DNA of 21,264 nt from Clostridiales bacterium (GCA_004556395.1 SFHK01000053.1:1-21264); one strand, 5' to 3'; shown: positions 1 to 7,884, counted from the stretch's first letter. Notes: generated from the letters alone by a model not told the origin. Numbers and translations: made by a program.

Positions 1-83
1 CCGGCAGCCAAGCCGAACATGCCCGCGGCCTGTTCGGCCTTCGCTGAACCAACTTCATAAGTGACGCTGTTGTATTTGCGCAT
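1..83 (-). CDS. partial reading frame leaving the left edge, unknown
   Basis: On the minus strand an open frame starts at an ATG (83-81) inside the 3' end of the DUF4236 gene, in a different frame, and runs off the window after 27 codons without a stop. It reads MRKYNSVTYEVGSAKAEQAA and continues GMFGLAA. Its codons are rich in G/C at the third position, as in real genes of this genome and unlike the AT-rich gene it overlaps. Two explanations are possible. It may be a separate overlapping downstream gene, although only a weak purine stretch precedes the ATG. Or it may be the true C-terminal part of the DUF4236 protein, displaced by a one-base frameshift. No family is recognised. Confidence 0.35.
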   Translation of the reverse strand, partial: MRKYNSVTYEVGSAKAEQAAGMFGLAA

Positions 84-693
84 AACTCTTGACAGTACCA
101 TTGGCCGCGCCCGCTGAATACTTCTTATTGATAACACAGCTTGTTTGAGAAATCCACCACAGCTTATTACTCTCAGAAATTTTTATCAGCGGTCTCATTC
201 GTTCATTGACTTCTTTTTCTTGTTCGTCATAAAAATAGTACTTCAAGTTAATAATGGCTCTCTTTTTTAAGTAGAAAAGAAAGCATATACAGATGACAAC
301 TCCAATCAATGCAAATGGGAAGACTATCCCTATAGCCAGACACACTATTCCAATAACATAATTAATTTTTCTAAGAGAAAGTGCTTTGTTAGCGGCAAAA
401 AGCATCTCATCTAAGCCATCAGAAGTAATGGATTTAGCATCAGCATTCTGAATTTCTTGTGTATTATAATAATTGTAGTTTTCATCAGGTACGCTATTCT
501 GCTTTCTGCCTCCATACTCTTTCGTATACGAAATTCCCATGCCCGGGATAGATGTTGTTGATCTAATCTTTCCCTTTGCAGTTTTAGTGATTCTATAACC
601 TTTCGTCCCCCAACTGTATCCCACGCCAGACTTACTAAGATTTATTCGAAAACCGCCACCGAGGTTGATGCTTTTACGATAACGAAATCCCAT
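55..693 (-). CDS. DUF4236 domain-containing membrane protein
   Basis: This 212-residue protein opens with MGFRYRKSINLGGGFRINLS, continues into a GVGYSWGTKGYRITKTAKGK segment and then TTSIPGMGISYT. This is the N-terminal signature of DUF4236 proteins (roughly residues 1-58), whose function is unknown. Residues about 111-141 form two closely spaced hydrophobic segments followed by KKR, so the protein is probably membrane-anchored. The start at 693 is preceded by AGGA (703-706 on the plus strand, spacing 9). The gene is AT-rich compared with everything after 950, which fits accessory or transferred DNA. The C-terminus (KKYSAGAANGTVK, then about ten residues) looks short for longer family members, and an open frame continues in another phase, so truncation by frameshift is possible. 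It stands alone and divergent from the phosphatase operon. Confidence 0.8.
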   Translation of the reverse strand: MGFRYRKSINLGGGFRINLSKSGVGYSWGTKGYRITKTAKGKIRSTTSIPGMGISYTKEYGGRKQNSVPDENYNYYNTQEIQNADAKSITSDGLDEMLFAANKALSLRKINYVIGIVCLAIGIVFPFALIGVVICICFLFYLKKRAIINLKYYFYDEQEKEVNERMRPLIKISESNKLWWISQTSCVINKKYSAGAANGTVKSYAQIQQRHL

Positions 694-804
694 GTCACTT
701 CGTCCTTTCTCTCACATAATTCATACTGATTTCGGCACATTCTGTCTTGGATAGAATATAGCAACCCATTTCACGGTTGCATTAGAATTCTCTTAGATAG
801 AAAA

Positions 805-833
805 ATTATATCACACAAATGCGTTTATTCCAA
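805..833 (-). promoter_or_regulatory. sigma-A-type promoter of the DUF4236 gene
   Basis: Read on the minus strand, TTGGAA (833-828) and a perfect TATAAT (810-805) are separated by 17 bases. The expected start is near 798, giving an AT-rich leader of about 105 bases before the ATG at 693. Confidence 0.7.
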
Positions 834-900
834 TACCTAATCAGTCAAAAATATCATCAAGCTAAAAAATTACGATACAGCTTTCAGCGAATTGGGAACT

Positions 901-923
901 TTAGAAACGCGAATCGCGTCTAA
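901..923. promoter_or_regulatory. imperfect palindrome upstream of the phosphatase gene
   Basis: TTAG (901-904) plus ACGCG (907-911) mirror CGCGT (915-919) plus CTAA (920-923) around AAT, with a two-base offset on the left. It lies 35 bases upstream of the phosphatase start and could be an operator or a leader hairpin. No clear -35/-10 pair was found nearby. Confidence 0.3.
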
Positions 924-957
924 ACAAAAATATGGAAGCATGAAAGGCGGTATTCGG

Positions 958-1431
958 ATGAAAACCGTTTTGTTTGTCTGCCACGGCAACATCTGCCGGT
1001 CGCCGATGGCCATGTTTATCTTCCGCGAGCTGGTGCGCCGCGCGGGAAAGGAAAACGAGCTGCGCGCGTTCTCCCGGGCGACGAGCACGGAGGAAACCGG
1101 CAACGGCCTGTATCCGGAAGCGCTCAGCGAACTGCGCCGCCGGAAAATTCCCGTGGGGCCGCACGCCGCCATGCGCATGTCGCCGGAGGACTACCGCGAA
1201 AGCGACCTCGTGTTCGGCATGGACGACGCGAACATCCGCAACTTGAAGCGCATGACCGGCGGCGACCCCGAAAATAAGATTCGCCGCCTGCGCGACGAGA
1301 GCGCGCATCCCGGCGAGGTGGACGACCCGTGGTATACGGGCGACTTCGAAACCGCCTACCGGCAAATCTATGAAAGCTGCGAGGCGCTGCTTCGCCGGCT
1401 GACACGGGAGGAAGCGGAATGCAGGCGCTGA
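958..1431 (+). CDS. low-molecular-weight protein-tyrosine phosphatase
   Basis: This 157-residue protein belongs to the cytoplasmic LMW-PTP/arsenate reductase-like family, which removes phosphate from phosphotyrosine by a cysteinyl-phosphate mechanism. The P-loop CHGNICRS supplies the nucleophile Cys8 and Arg14 (C-x5-R). The acid loop is DDPWYTG with the general acid probably Asp123, and GMDDANIRNL is a typical family segment. The length is normal for the family. The start at 958 follows AAAGGCGG (943-950); the in-frame ATG at 892 would add 22 residues before the P-loop strand and has no such site. The 3' end overlaps the next gene by 13 bases, so the two are probably translationally coupled. 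The natural substrate is unknown; bacterial relatives often act on tyrosine kinases of polysaccharide export or on stress proteins. Confidence 0.9.
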   Translation: MKTVLFVCHGNICRSPMAMFIFRELVRRAGKENELRAFSRATSTEETGNGLYPEALSELRRRKIPVGPHAAMRMSPEDYRESDLVFGMDDANIRNLKRMTGGDPENKIRRLRDESAHPGEVDDPWYTGDFETAYRQIYESCEALLRRLTREEAECRR

Positions 1432-2528
1432 TTTCCGCGCTGAACCCGGCCATCGCCATCCTCTGCGCGGTCAATCTCCTTTGGCATCTGCGCGCGCTCG
1501 CACCGATGCGCGCGCTGAACGCGAAGCTGCGCCATTCGGGCGACATCGTGGCCGTCTGTCTGTCCCTCACCGGCATGGCGCTCCTGTGGGAATCGTTCAC
1601 CACGCAATGGATGGTTCTCGTGCACCTGAACGCCATCCTGCTCGCGTGGGACGCGCTCACGCTGCTTTTGAAGCCCTTCCGCGGCGCGAGGAAGGCGCGC
1701 GAGACGCTGCGCGCGCTGAGCCGCCGCGGCCTTGCGTTCCTGCTGGGCGCGCTTCTGGGCGCGTATGGCATATGGAATATGACCGCCGTCCGCCGCACGG
1801 ACGAGGTGCTGACCACGTCCAAACCCGTCGGAAATGTGTGCGCAGCACTGATCACGGACGCGCATCTCGGCGGCCCCGTCGACGCTGAAAAGCTGATCGG
1901 CGTGATCGACCGCGCGCGAAAGGACGGCGCGGAGCTGCTCGTGCTCGGCGGCGACATCGTGGACGAAAACACCACGCCCGGCCAGCTCGACCTCCTGTGC
2001 CAGCTTCTCAAAAAGCGCCCCTTCCCCATGGGCATTTACTACGTCTTCGGCAACCACGACGGCGCATACGGCGGCGTCCTGAAGCCGGAGGACGTGCAAG
2101 GCATGCTCGCGGACGCGGGCGTGACCGTGCTCAATGACGAAGCCGTCCGCGTCGACGCGCATTTCGTCGTCGCCGGCCGGAAGCCCGCGGGCGACCCTGA
2201 ACGGCTCTCCGCAAGGGAAATCCTCCAAAATGCCGACCCTGAAAAGGACTTCATCCTCATGATCGACCACCAGCCCGCCGACCTCCAGGCCTGCGCCGAC
2301 GCAGGAGTCGACCTGCACGTCTCCGGCCATACCCATAACGGCCAGATCTGGCCCATGAACCTCATCGCCCGCCTGTTCCGCTTCAACGCGGTAGAATACG
2401 GCCGCGCCGCCTTCGGCCCCATGACCGCCGTCGTCTCCTCCGGTGTGGGCGGCTGGAAATTCACCTTCCGCACCGCGGGACATAGCGAATATGTGCGAAT
2501 CACCATCCACGGAGCGAATAAGAATTAA
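1419..2528 (+). CDS. membrane-anchored calcineurin-like metallophosphoesterase
   Basis: 369 residues. The N-terminal 125 residues hold about four hydrophobic segments (near 7-22, 42-58, 63-84 and 104-124). A calcineurin-like metallophosphoesterase domain follows, with its metal-binding motifs in order: D147-A-H149, GGD179, GNHD (211-214), D283-H284 and GHTHNGQ (303-309). This order and the GHTHNGQIWP ending match the YkuE/YaeI-type branch, whose members hydrolyse phosphodiesters or pyrophosphates, some of them lipid-linked. With a short membrane anchor it could act on a lipid or envelope substrate; the side of the membrane cannot be told. The start at 1419 has GGGAGGAAG (1406-1414) and lies inside the phosphatase gene, so this is an operon. 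No terminator is visible after the stop. Confidence 0.87.
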   Translation: MQALISALNPAIAILCAVNLLWHLRALAPMRALNAKLRHSGDIVAVCLSLTGMALLWESFTTQWMVLVHLNAILLAWDALTLLLKPFRGARKARETLRALSRRGLAFLLGALLGAYGIWNMTAVRRTDEVLTTSKPVGNVCAALITDAHLGGPVDAEKLIGVIDRARKDGAELLVLGGDIVDENTTPGQLDLLCQLLKKRPFPMGIYYVFGNHDGAYGGVLKPEDVQGMLADAGVTVLNDEAVRVDAHFVVAGRKPAGDPERLSAREILQNADPEKDFILMIDHQPADLQACADAGVDLHVSGHTHNGQIWPMNLIARLFRFNAVEYGRAAFGPMTAVVSSGVGGWKFTFRTAGHSEYVRITIHGANKN

Positions 2529-2537
2529 CAAAAAACC

Positions 2538-2568
2538 TTGCGTAAATACGGCCGCTAAATGGTATAAT
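2538..2568 (+). promoter_or_regulatory. possible promoter reading into the repeat island
   Basis: A perfect TATAAT (2563-2568) has TTGCGT (2538-2543) upstream with a rather long 19-base spacer. Predicted initiation near 2575 is just before the first palindromic repeat, so the whole island could be transcribed towards glnS. Confidence 0.4.
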
Positions 2569-2582
2569 TCAGTCTATCAATT

Positions 2583-2868
2583 TCATAAATTCCCCGTTCT
2601 TCGGAGCGACAGGGTGTGAGCTTCGCTCGCATCCCGTCCACCTGAAGAGCGCTGTGCATGCGTTCCTCTGGAAAGAGAAGCTGCGCCTGAATCGCGATGT
2701 GAAAATATGCGATTCACCCACTTCCGTTCCCAAAGGAACGCCACGGGCATTTTCTCGAAATCCGAAGCAGCGCTCGAACAGCCCCCGGGAGAGCGCGAGA
2801 GGGTCGCAACCCTCTCGCACCCCGTCCCCGAGGGGGTGTAGGGGAGTAGAGCGCCCCACGCCCGCGTC
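2583..2868. repeat. diverged left end of the array plus a partial C module
   Basis: About 2776-2868 is the last part of a C module, including the stem-loop 2795-2818. The preceding stretch is degraded module-like DNA. AGGGTGTGAG...CGCATCCCGTCC (2611-2639) is a damaged version of the C core, and GTTCC-CAAA-GGAAC near 2726-2739 is a small hairpin. It appears to be the oldest, most eroded edge. Confidence 0.6.
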
Positions 2869-3103
2869 GTCGGGAACCAGAGTTCCCACCAGAACAGCCC
2901 CACGGCATCGTCGGAGGTCGAAACCTTCGATCGAATAGGCGCGGAAGAACATGCGCCGTTGTTCCAAACGCGCCGCCCGCCTGTCCCGTCGGAAACCAAA
3001 ACCTCCGACCGAACAGCCCCGGGAGAGCGCGAGAGGGTGTGAACCCTCTCGTACCCCGTCCCCGAGGGGGTGTAGGGGATCAGAGCGCCCCACGTCCCGC
3101 GCC
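2869..3103. repeat. superunit 1 (A-B-C)
   Basis: A 2869-2909, B 2910-2987, C 2988-3103. The A hairpin is the perfect GGGAAC/GTTCCC form. The C core stem-loop is 3029-3052 with loop GTGA. Confidence 0.85.
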
Positions 3104-3334
3104 GTCGGAAACGAAATCTTCGTTTGCATCGCCGCGGAAGTAAAAGCGCCGATGAGCGCGACGCGTCGCGCGCCTGTTTCGTCAGGAACGAAATTTTCGT
3201 GCAAATGGCTGCGGAAGTAAAAGCACCGATGAACGCGACGCGTCGCGCACCCGTTCTGTCAGGAACGAAATTTTCGTGCAAACCGCCGCGGAAGCAAAAG
3301 TGCCGCAGGGAGAAGTTCACCGCCCGCCTGTTCC
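3104..3334. repeat. three tandem D modules of 77 bp
   Basis: Copies start at 3104, 3181 and 3258. Each begins GTC(A/G)GGAA-ACGAAAT, forming an AACGAAA..TTTCGT-type hairpin, then GCGGAAG(T/C)AAAAG. The first two contain a perfect palindrome centred on ACGCGT: GCGCGACGCGTCGCGC at 3156-3171 and a 14-base version at 3234-3247. The third has lost it. Confidence 0.85.
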
Positions 3335-3449
3335 GTCGGAAACCAAAACCTCCGACCGAACAGCCCCGGGAGAGCGCGAGAGGGTGTGAACCCTCTCGCA
3401 CCCCGTCCCCGAGGGGGTGTAGGGGAGCAGAGCGCCCCACGCCCGCGTC
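3335..3449. repeat. C module after the D triplet
   Basis: 115 bases, core stem-loop 3376-3399 with loop GTGA. It closes superunit 1 after the D expansion and is nearly identical to the C module at 2988-3103. Confidence 0.85.
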
Positions 3450-3644
3450 GTCGGAAACCAGAGTTCCCGCCAGAACAGCCACACGGCTTCGTCGGAGGTC
3501 GAAATCTTCGACCGAACAGGCGCGGAAGAACATGCGCTGCTGCCCCAAAAGCGCCGCCCGCCTGTTCCGTCAGGAACCAAAATTTCGTCTGCGCACCCGT
3601 CGCCCGAGGGGGTGTAGGGGAGCGGAGAGCCCCACGCCTGCGTC
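3450..3644. repeat. superunit 2 (A-B-D/C hybrid)
   Basis: A 3450-3490, B 3491-3568, then a 76-base hybrid 3569-3644. The hybrid begins like a D module (GTCAGGAACC) and ends like the last part of a C module (GAGGGGGTGTAGGGG onwards). It lacks the 10-bp core stem-loop. Confidence 0.8.
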
Positions 3645-3877
3645 CTCGGAAACCAAAGTTCCCGCCAGAACAGCCCCACGGCTTCGTCGAAGGTCGGAAC
3701 CTTCGACCGAACAGACACGAAAAATATGCGCCGCTGTTCAAAACGCGCCGCCCGCCTGTTTCGTCGGAAACCAACGTCTCCGGTCGAACATCTCCGGGAG
3801 AGCGCGAGAGGGTGTGAACCCTCTCGCACCCCGTCCTCGAGGGGGTGTAGGGGAGCAGCGCGCCCCACGCCCGCGTC
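3645..3877. repeat. superunit 3 (A-B-C)
   Basis: A 3645-3685, B 3686-3762, C 3763-3877. The core stem-loop is 3804-3827 with loop GTGA. The B hairpin here is GGTCGGA/TTCGACC, with a G-T pair where other copies have A-T. Confidence 0.85.
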
Positions 3878-4090
3878 GTCGGGAACCAAAGCTCCCGCCA
3901 GAACAGCACCACAGCTTCGTCGGAGGTCGAAACCTTCGACCGAACAGGCGCGGAAGAACATGCACCTCTGTCCCGTCGGAAACCAACCTTTCCGGTCGAA
4001 CAGCCCTCGGGAGAGCGCGAGAGGGTCGCAACCCTCTCGCACCCCGTCCCCGAGGGGGTGTAGGGGAGCAGAGCGCCCCACGCTTGCATC
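3878..4090. repeat. superunit 4 (A-short B-C)
   Basis: A 3878-3918, B 3919-3974 shortened to 56 bases by a deletion after ACATGC, C 3975-4090. The core stem-loop is 4017-4040 with loop CGCA. Confidence 0.85.
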
Positions 4091-4401
4091 GTCGGGAACC
4101 AGAGTTTCCGCCAGAACAGCACCACAGCTTCATCGGAGGTCGAAACCTTCGACCGAACAGACACGAAAAAATATGCGCCGCCGTTCCAAACGCGCCGCCC
4201 GCCTGTTTCGTCAGGAACCAAAGTTTCGTCTGACCAGCCGCGAAAGTATGTGCGCCGCTGTCCCAAACGCGCTGCCCGTCTGTTTCGTCGGAAACCAACC
4301 TTTCCGATCGAACAGCCCCCGGGAGAGCGCGAGAGGGTGTGAACCCTCTCGCACCCCGTCCCCGAGGGGTATAGGGGAGCGGAGCGCCCCACGCCCGCGT
4401 C
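4091..4401. repeat. superunit 5 (A-B-D-C)
   Basis: A 4091-4131, B 4132-4209, D 4210-4286, C 4287-4401. The core stem-loop is 4329-4352 with loop GTGA. The D copy lacks the ACGCGT palindrome. Confidence 0.85.
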
Positions 4402-4636
4402 GTCGGAAACCAAAGTTTCCACCAGAACAGCCGCACGGCTTCGTCGGAGGTCGAAATCTTCGACCGAACAGGCGCGGAAGAACATGCGCTGCTGTTCCAA
4501 ACGCGCCGCCTGCCTGTTTCGTCGGAAACCAACCTTTCCGACCGAACAGCCCCGGGAGAGCGCGAGAGGGTGTGAACCCTCTCGCATCCCGTCCCCGAGG
4601 GGGTGTAGGGGAGCGGAGCGCCCCACGCTCCGCATC
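4402..4636. repeat. superunit 6 (A-B-C)
   Basis: A 4402-4442, B 4443-4520, C 4521-4636. The A hairpin is the GGAAAC/GTTTCC form. The core stem-loop is 4562-4585 with loop GTGA. Confidence 0.85.
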
Positions 4637-4700
4637 GTCGGGAACCAAAATCTTCATCAGAATACTCCGGGAGAGCTCGAGAGGGTCGCAGCCCTCTCGA
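4637..4700. repeat. truncated right end of the array (A fused to a C core)
   Basis: A degenerate A start (4637-4670) joins directly to a variant core: TCGAGAGGG (4677-4685) and CCCTCTCGA (4692-4700) around TCGCAG. Compared with the other cores, both stem ends changed together (GC/GC to T-A at the edge). Confidence 0.7.
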
Positions 4701-5010
4701 CTTCCAATCGAGGCCGGCGACCTGCGCGGCGGAAAGGTTGCTTGCCCAAGGGGCAAGCAAGTCGCTTCGCGACCGACCAAGCGAAATCGAAGATTTCGGT
4801 TGGTCGCCCCGGGTGCTGATTTTTTCGGAGGGGAGCCTGCTCCCCGGAGAAAAAATCGCTTCCTTGCAGATTCCGCGCCCGGAAATCCGCAGGATTTCAG
4901 CGGAATCTGAGAAAGGGTGGTGTGGAGGGGAATCCGTCCCTTTCCCGCAGGGAAATCGTATCCTTTTCCCACAGGGGGTGGCAGTGGCGGGGGAGCTTGC
5001 TCCCCCGGCC
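4701..5010. repeat. train of long hairpins upstream of glnS
   Basis: Five strong inverted repeats with very short loops follow each other. (1) TTGCTTGCCC (4738-4747) with GGGCAAGCAA (4751-4760). (2) CGACCAA (4774-4780) and CGAAATC (4782-4788) with GATTTCG (4792-4798) and TTGGTCG (4800-4806), one G-G mismatch. (3) GATTTTTTC (4818-4826) and GGGGAGC (4830-4836) with GCTCCCC (4839-4845) and GAAAAAATC (4849-4857). (4) CAGATTCCGC (4867-4876) and GAAATCC (4882-4888) with GGATTTC (4892-4898) and GCGGAATCTG (4900-4909). (5) GGGGGAGC (4989-4996) with GCTCCCCC (4999-5006). Smaller ones are GTCGC/GCGAC (4761-4773) and TTTCCC/GGGAAA (4941-4955). No gene is seen here. The sequences differ from the A-D modules, so this is a second palindrome set. 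Confidence 0.85.
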
Positions 5011-5045
5011 ACATACCACACTATAATAGAAGGAGGAGTCCAGCC

Positions 5046-6755
<1,710 letters not shown>

Positions 6756-6776
6756 ACGCATTTATAATCTAAAAAC

Positions 6777-6803
6777 CGGGCTGCCCGTTTGGCGGACAGC
6801 CCG
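6777..6803 (+). terminator. hairpin after glnS, probable terminator
   Basis: CGGGCTG (6777-6783) pairs with CAGCCCG (6797-6803). After a C-A mismatch, CCG (6785-6787) pairs with CGG (6793-6795). Only a short T-rich tail (ATTTCTG) follows, so termination may be partial. A TATAAT at 6763-6768 without a recognisable -35 leaves open that it is a leader hairpin of the next gene. Confidence 0.55.
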
Positions 6804-6838
6804 ATTTCTGCGAAACGCAATCTACGGAGGCTGAGATT

Positions 6839-7747
6839 ATGACGTCCACGCTCCTGATCGCGATGATGATCGTGCTGTATGCCTGCCAGACGCTGTTCTG
6901 CCGGCTGTACAACCAGCGCTACCCGGGAGAGGAATCGACCTCGCCATTTGTGTATAATGTAATCTACGGCGTGTTCGTGTCCATCGTCACGTTCGCGGTG
7001 GGCAAGGGGCGCTTCGCGCCGTCGACGGCGACGGTTCTGCTGGGGCTTCTGAACGGCGCGGTGCTGTTTGGCTACAACCTGTCGCTGATCAAGGCGACGG
7101 CCAGCGGCTCCTATGCCGTGGCAAACCTGTGCCTGCTGGCGGGCGGCATCCTGATTCCGCTCTTCCAGTCCGTGATCGTGTACCACGTGCCGCTGAACGC
7201 GCTGCAATACGCGGGCGTGGCGGTGATGCTGGCGGCGTTCCTGTTCCTGAATCTGGACGGCATCGTGGGCGGCAGGAAGGAAAAGAAGGCGAAGACGGCC
7301 GCCAGCCGCCTGTTCCCGCTGTTCTGCACCCTCCTGTTCCTGTTCAACGGCCTGTACGGCGCGCTCCTGAACGCGCAGCAGGAGGCCATGGGCAACACGC
7401 AGCGCGAGGAGATGATCATCGTCACCTTCCTCTTCACGGCGCTTCTGGGCTTCGTGATGCTGCTCTCAAAGCGCGGCCGAAGCAGCCTCGCGGCGTTCCG
7501 CCAGACGAAAAGCTCGGCGCTTTGCATGCTTTTGTGCTGCGTTTCCGCCGCCGCGGCGCTGAACCTTCTGATGTACGTGATGCAGCTGGTCAACGTGCCC
7601 GTGCTGTACACGGTGGAAAATGGCGGTGTGCTGGTGCTGTCAGTCATGTTCGCCGTGTTCCTCTTCAAGGAAAAGATCACCCCGTTCAAGGCCGTCGGCC
7701 TCCTTCTCGCCCTGTCCTCTCTGGTCATGCTGAGCGTGCAGGCGTAA
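6839..7747 (+). CDS. DMT-superfamily (EamA-like) membrane transporter
   Basis: 302 residues, almost entirely hydrophobic, with about ten predicted membrane segments in two halves joined by a basic cytoplasmic linker (RKEKKAKTAASR, about 146-157). The length and the two-fold layout are those of drug/metabolite transporter (EamA-like) proteins. The last segments carry the usual pattern of a glycine-containing helix (NVPVLYTVENGGVLVLSVMF), then FKEKITPFKAVGLLL, typical of the end of an EamA repeat. The substrate cannot be deduced; relatives export amino acids, nucleosides or other metabolites. The start at 6839 follows CGGAGG (6825-6830). It stands between the glnS hairpin and its own terminator, so it is either monocistronic or read through from glnS. 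Confidence 0.8.
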   Translation: MTSTLLIAMMIVLYACQTLFCRLYNQRYPGEESTSPFVYNVIYGVFVSIVTFAVGKGRFAPSTATVLLGLLNGAVLFGYNLSLIKATASGSYAVANLCLLAGGILIPLFQSVIVYHVPLNALQYAGVAVMLAAFLFLNLDGIVGGRKEKKAKTAASRLFPLFCTLLFLFNGLYGALLNAQQEAMGNTQREEMIIVTFLFTALLGFVMLLSKRGRSSLAAFRQTKSSALCMLLCCVSAAAALNLLMYVMQLVNVPVLYTVENGGVLVLSVMFAVFLFKEKITPFKAVGLLLALSSLVMLSVQA

Positions 7748-7764
7748 AACAGTCGATCAAATCG

Positions 7765-7805
7765 GGTCTGCTTCGGAATCCATCTTCCGCGGCAGACCAT
7801 TTTTT
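7765..7805 (+). terminator. rho-independent terminator of the transporter gene
   Basis: GGTCTGC (7765-7771) pairs with GCAGACC (7792-7798), with an inner CGGAA/TTCCG stem (7774-7778, 7785-7789). A run of T (7800-7805) follows. Confidence 0.85.
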
Positions 7806-7855
7806 CGTCATAAAATTCTCTTTCGGGCATTTCCTCGGGAAAGGCAATTTTACTG

Positions 7856-7884
7856 TTGTAGTTTTCACGTTTATCCGTTATAAT
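7856..7884 (+). promoter_or_regulatory. promoter of ychF
   Basis: TTGTAG (7856-7861) and a perfect TATAAT (7879-7884) are 17 bases apart, directly after the terminator of the preceding gene. Initiation near 7891 gives a leader of about 27 bases with GGAGG at 7906-7910. Confidence 0.7.

Larger units (their letters stand above)
2583..4700. repeat. mosaic array of palindromic modules
   Basis: About 2.1 kb built from modules that each begin with GTCGG or GTCAGG followed at once by a small hairpin. Module starts read by eye: 2869, 2910, 2988, 3104, 3181, 3258, 3335, 3450, 3491, 3569, 3645, 3686, 3763, 3878, 3919, 3975, 4091, 4132, 4210, 4287, 4402, 4443, 4521 and 4637. Spacings are almost only 41, 76-78 or 115-116 bases. 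Four types: A (41; GGRAAC..GTTYCC hairpin), B (77-78; GGTCGAA..TTCGACC hairpin), C (115-116; carries a 10-bp stem-loop and a C-run/G-run hairpin) and D (77; GTCAGGAAC start). The order is A-B-C, with D inserted in places. Long frames crossing this region on both strands encode only low-complexity Arg/Pro/Ser repeats that follow the DNA repeat, and no start has a credible ribosome binding site, so they are not genes. Analogous in architecture to BIME or NIME mosaics; no identity to those families is claimed. Confidence 0.9.

Noticed and set aside
12..38. GCCGAACA/TGTTCGGC inverted repeat as terminator of the DUF4236 gene
   Set aside because: No T-run follows on the minus strand, and it lies inside an open frame that continues past the edge.
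2583..4700. CRISPR array
   Set aside because: The common segments are palindromic and the intervening sequences belong to the same few types; there are no unique spacers of constant length and no cas genes.
2569..4910. Long open frames on both strands of the repeat island (up to several hundred codons)
   Set aside because: Their peptides are Arg/Pro/Ser/Gly-rich repeats that exactly follow the DNA module period, exist in several frames at once, lack ribosome binding sites and resemble no protein family. They result from GC-rich repeats with few stop codons.
5022..5027. TATAAT as the glnS promoter
   Set aside because: Initiation would fall inside the AGGAGG ribosome binding site, and the -35 region is part of a palindrome without a good TTGACA match.
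4905..5045. T-box riboswitch before glnS
   Set aside because: AGGGTGG occurs at 4914-4920, but no proper T-box tail, antiterminator or specifier loop fits. The region is filled by unrelated hairpins.
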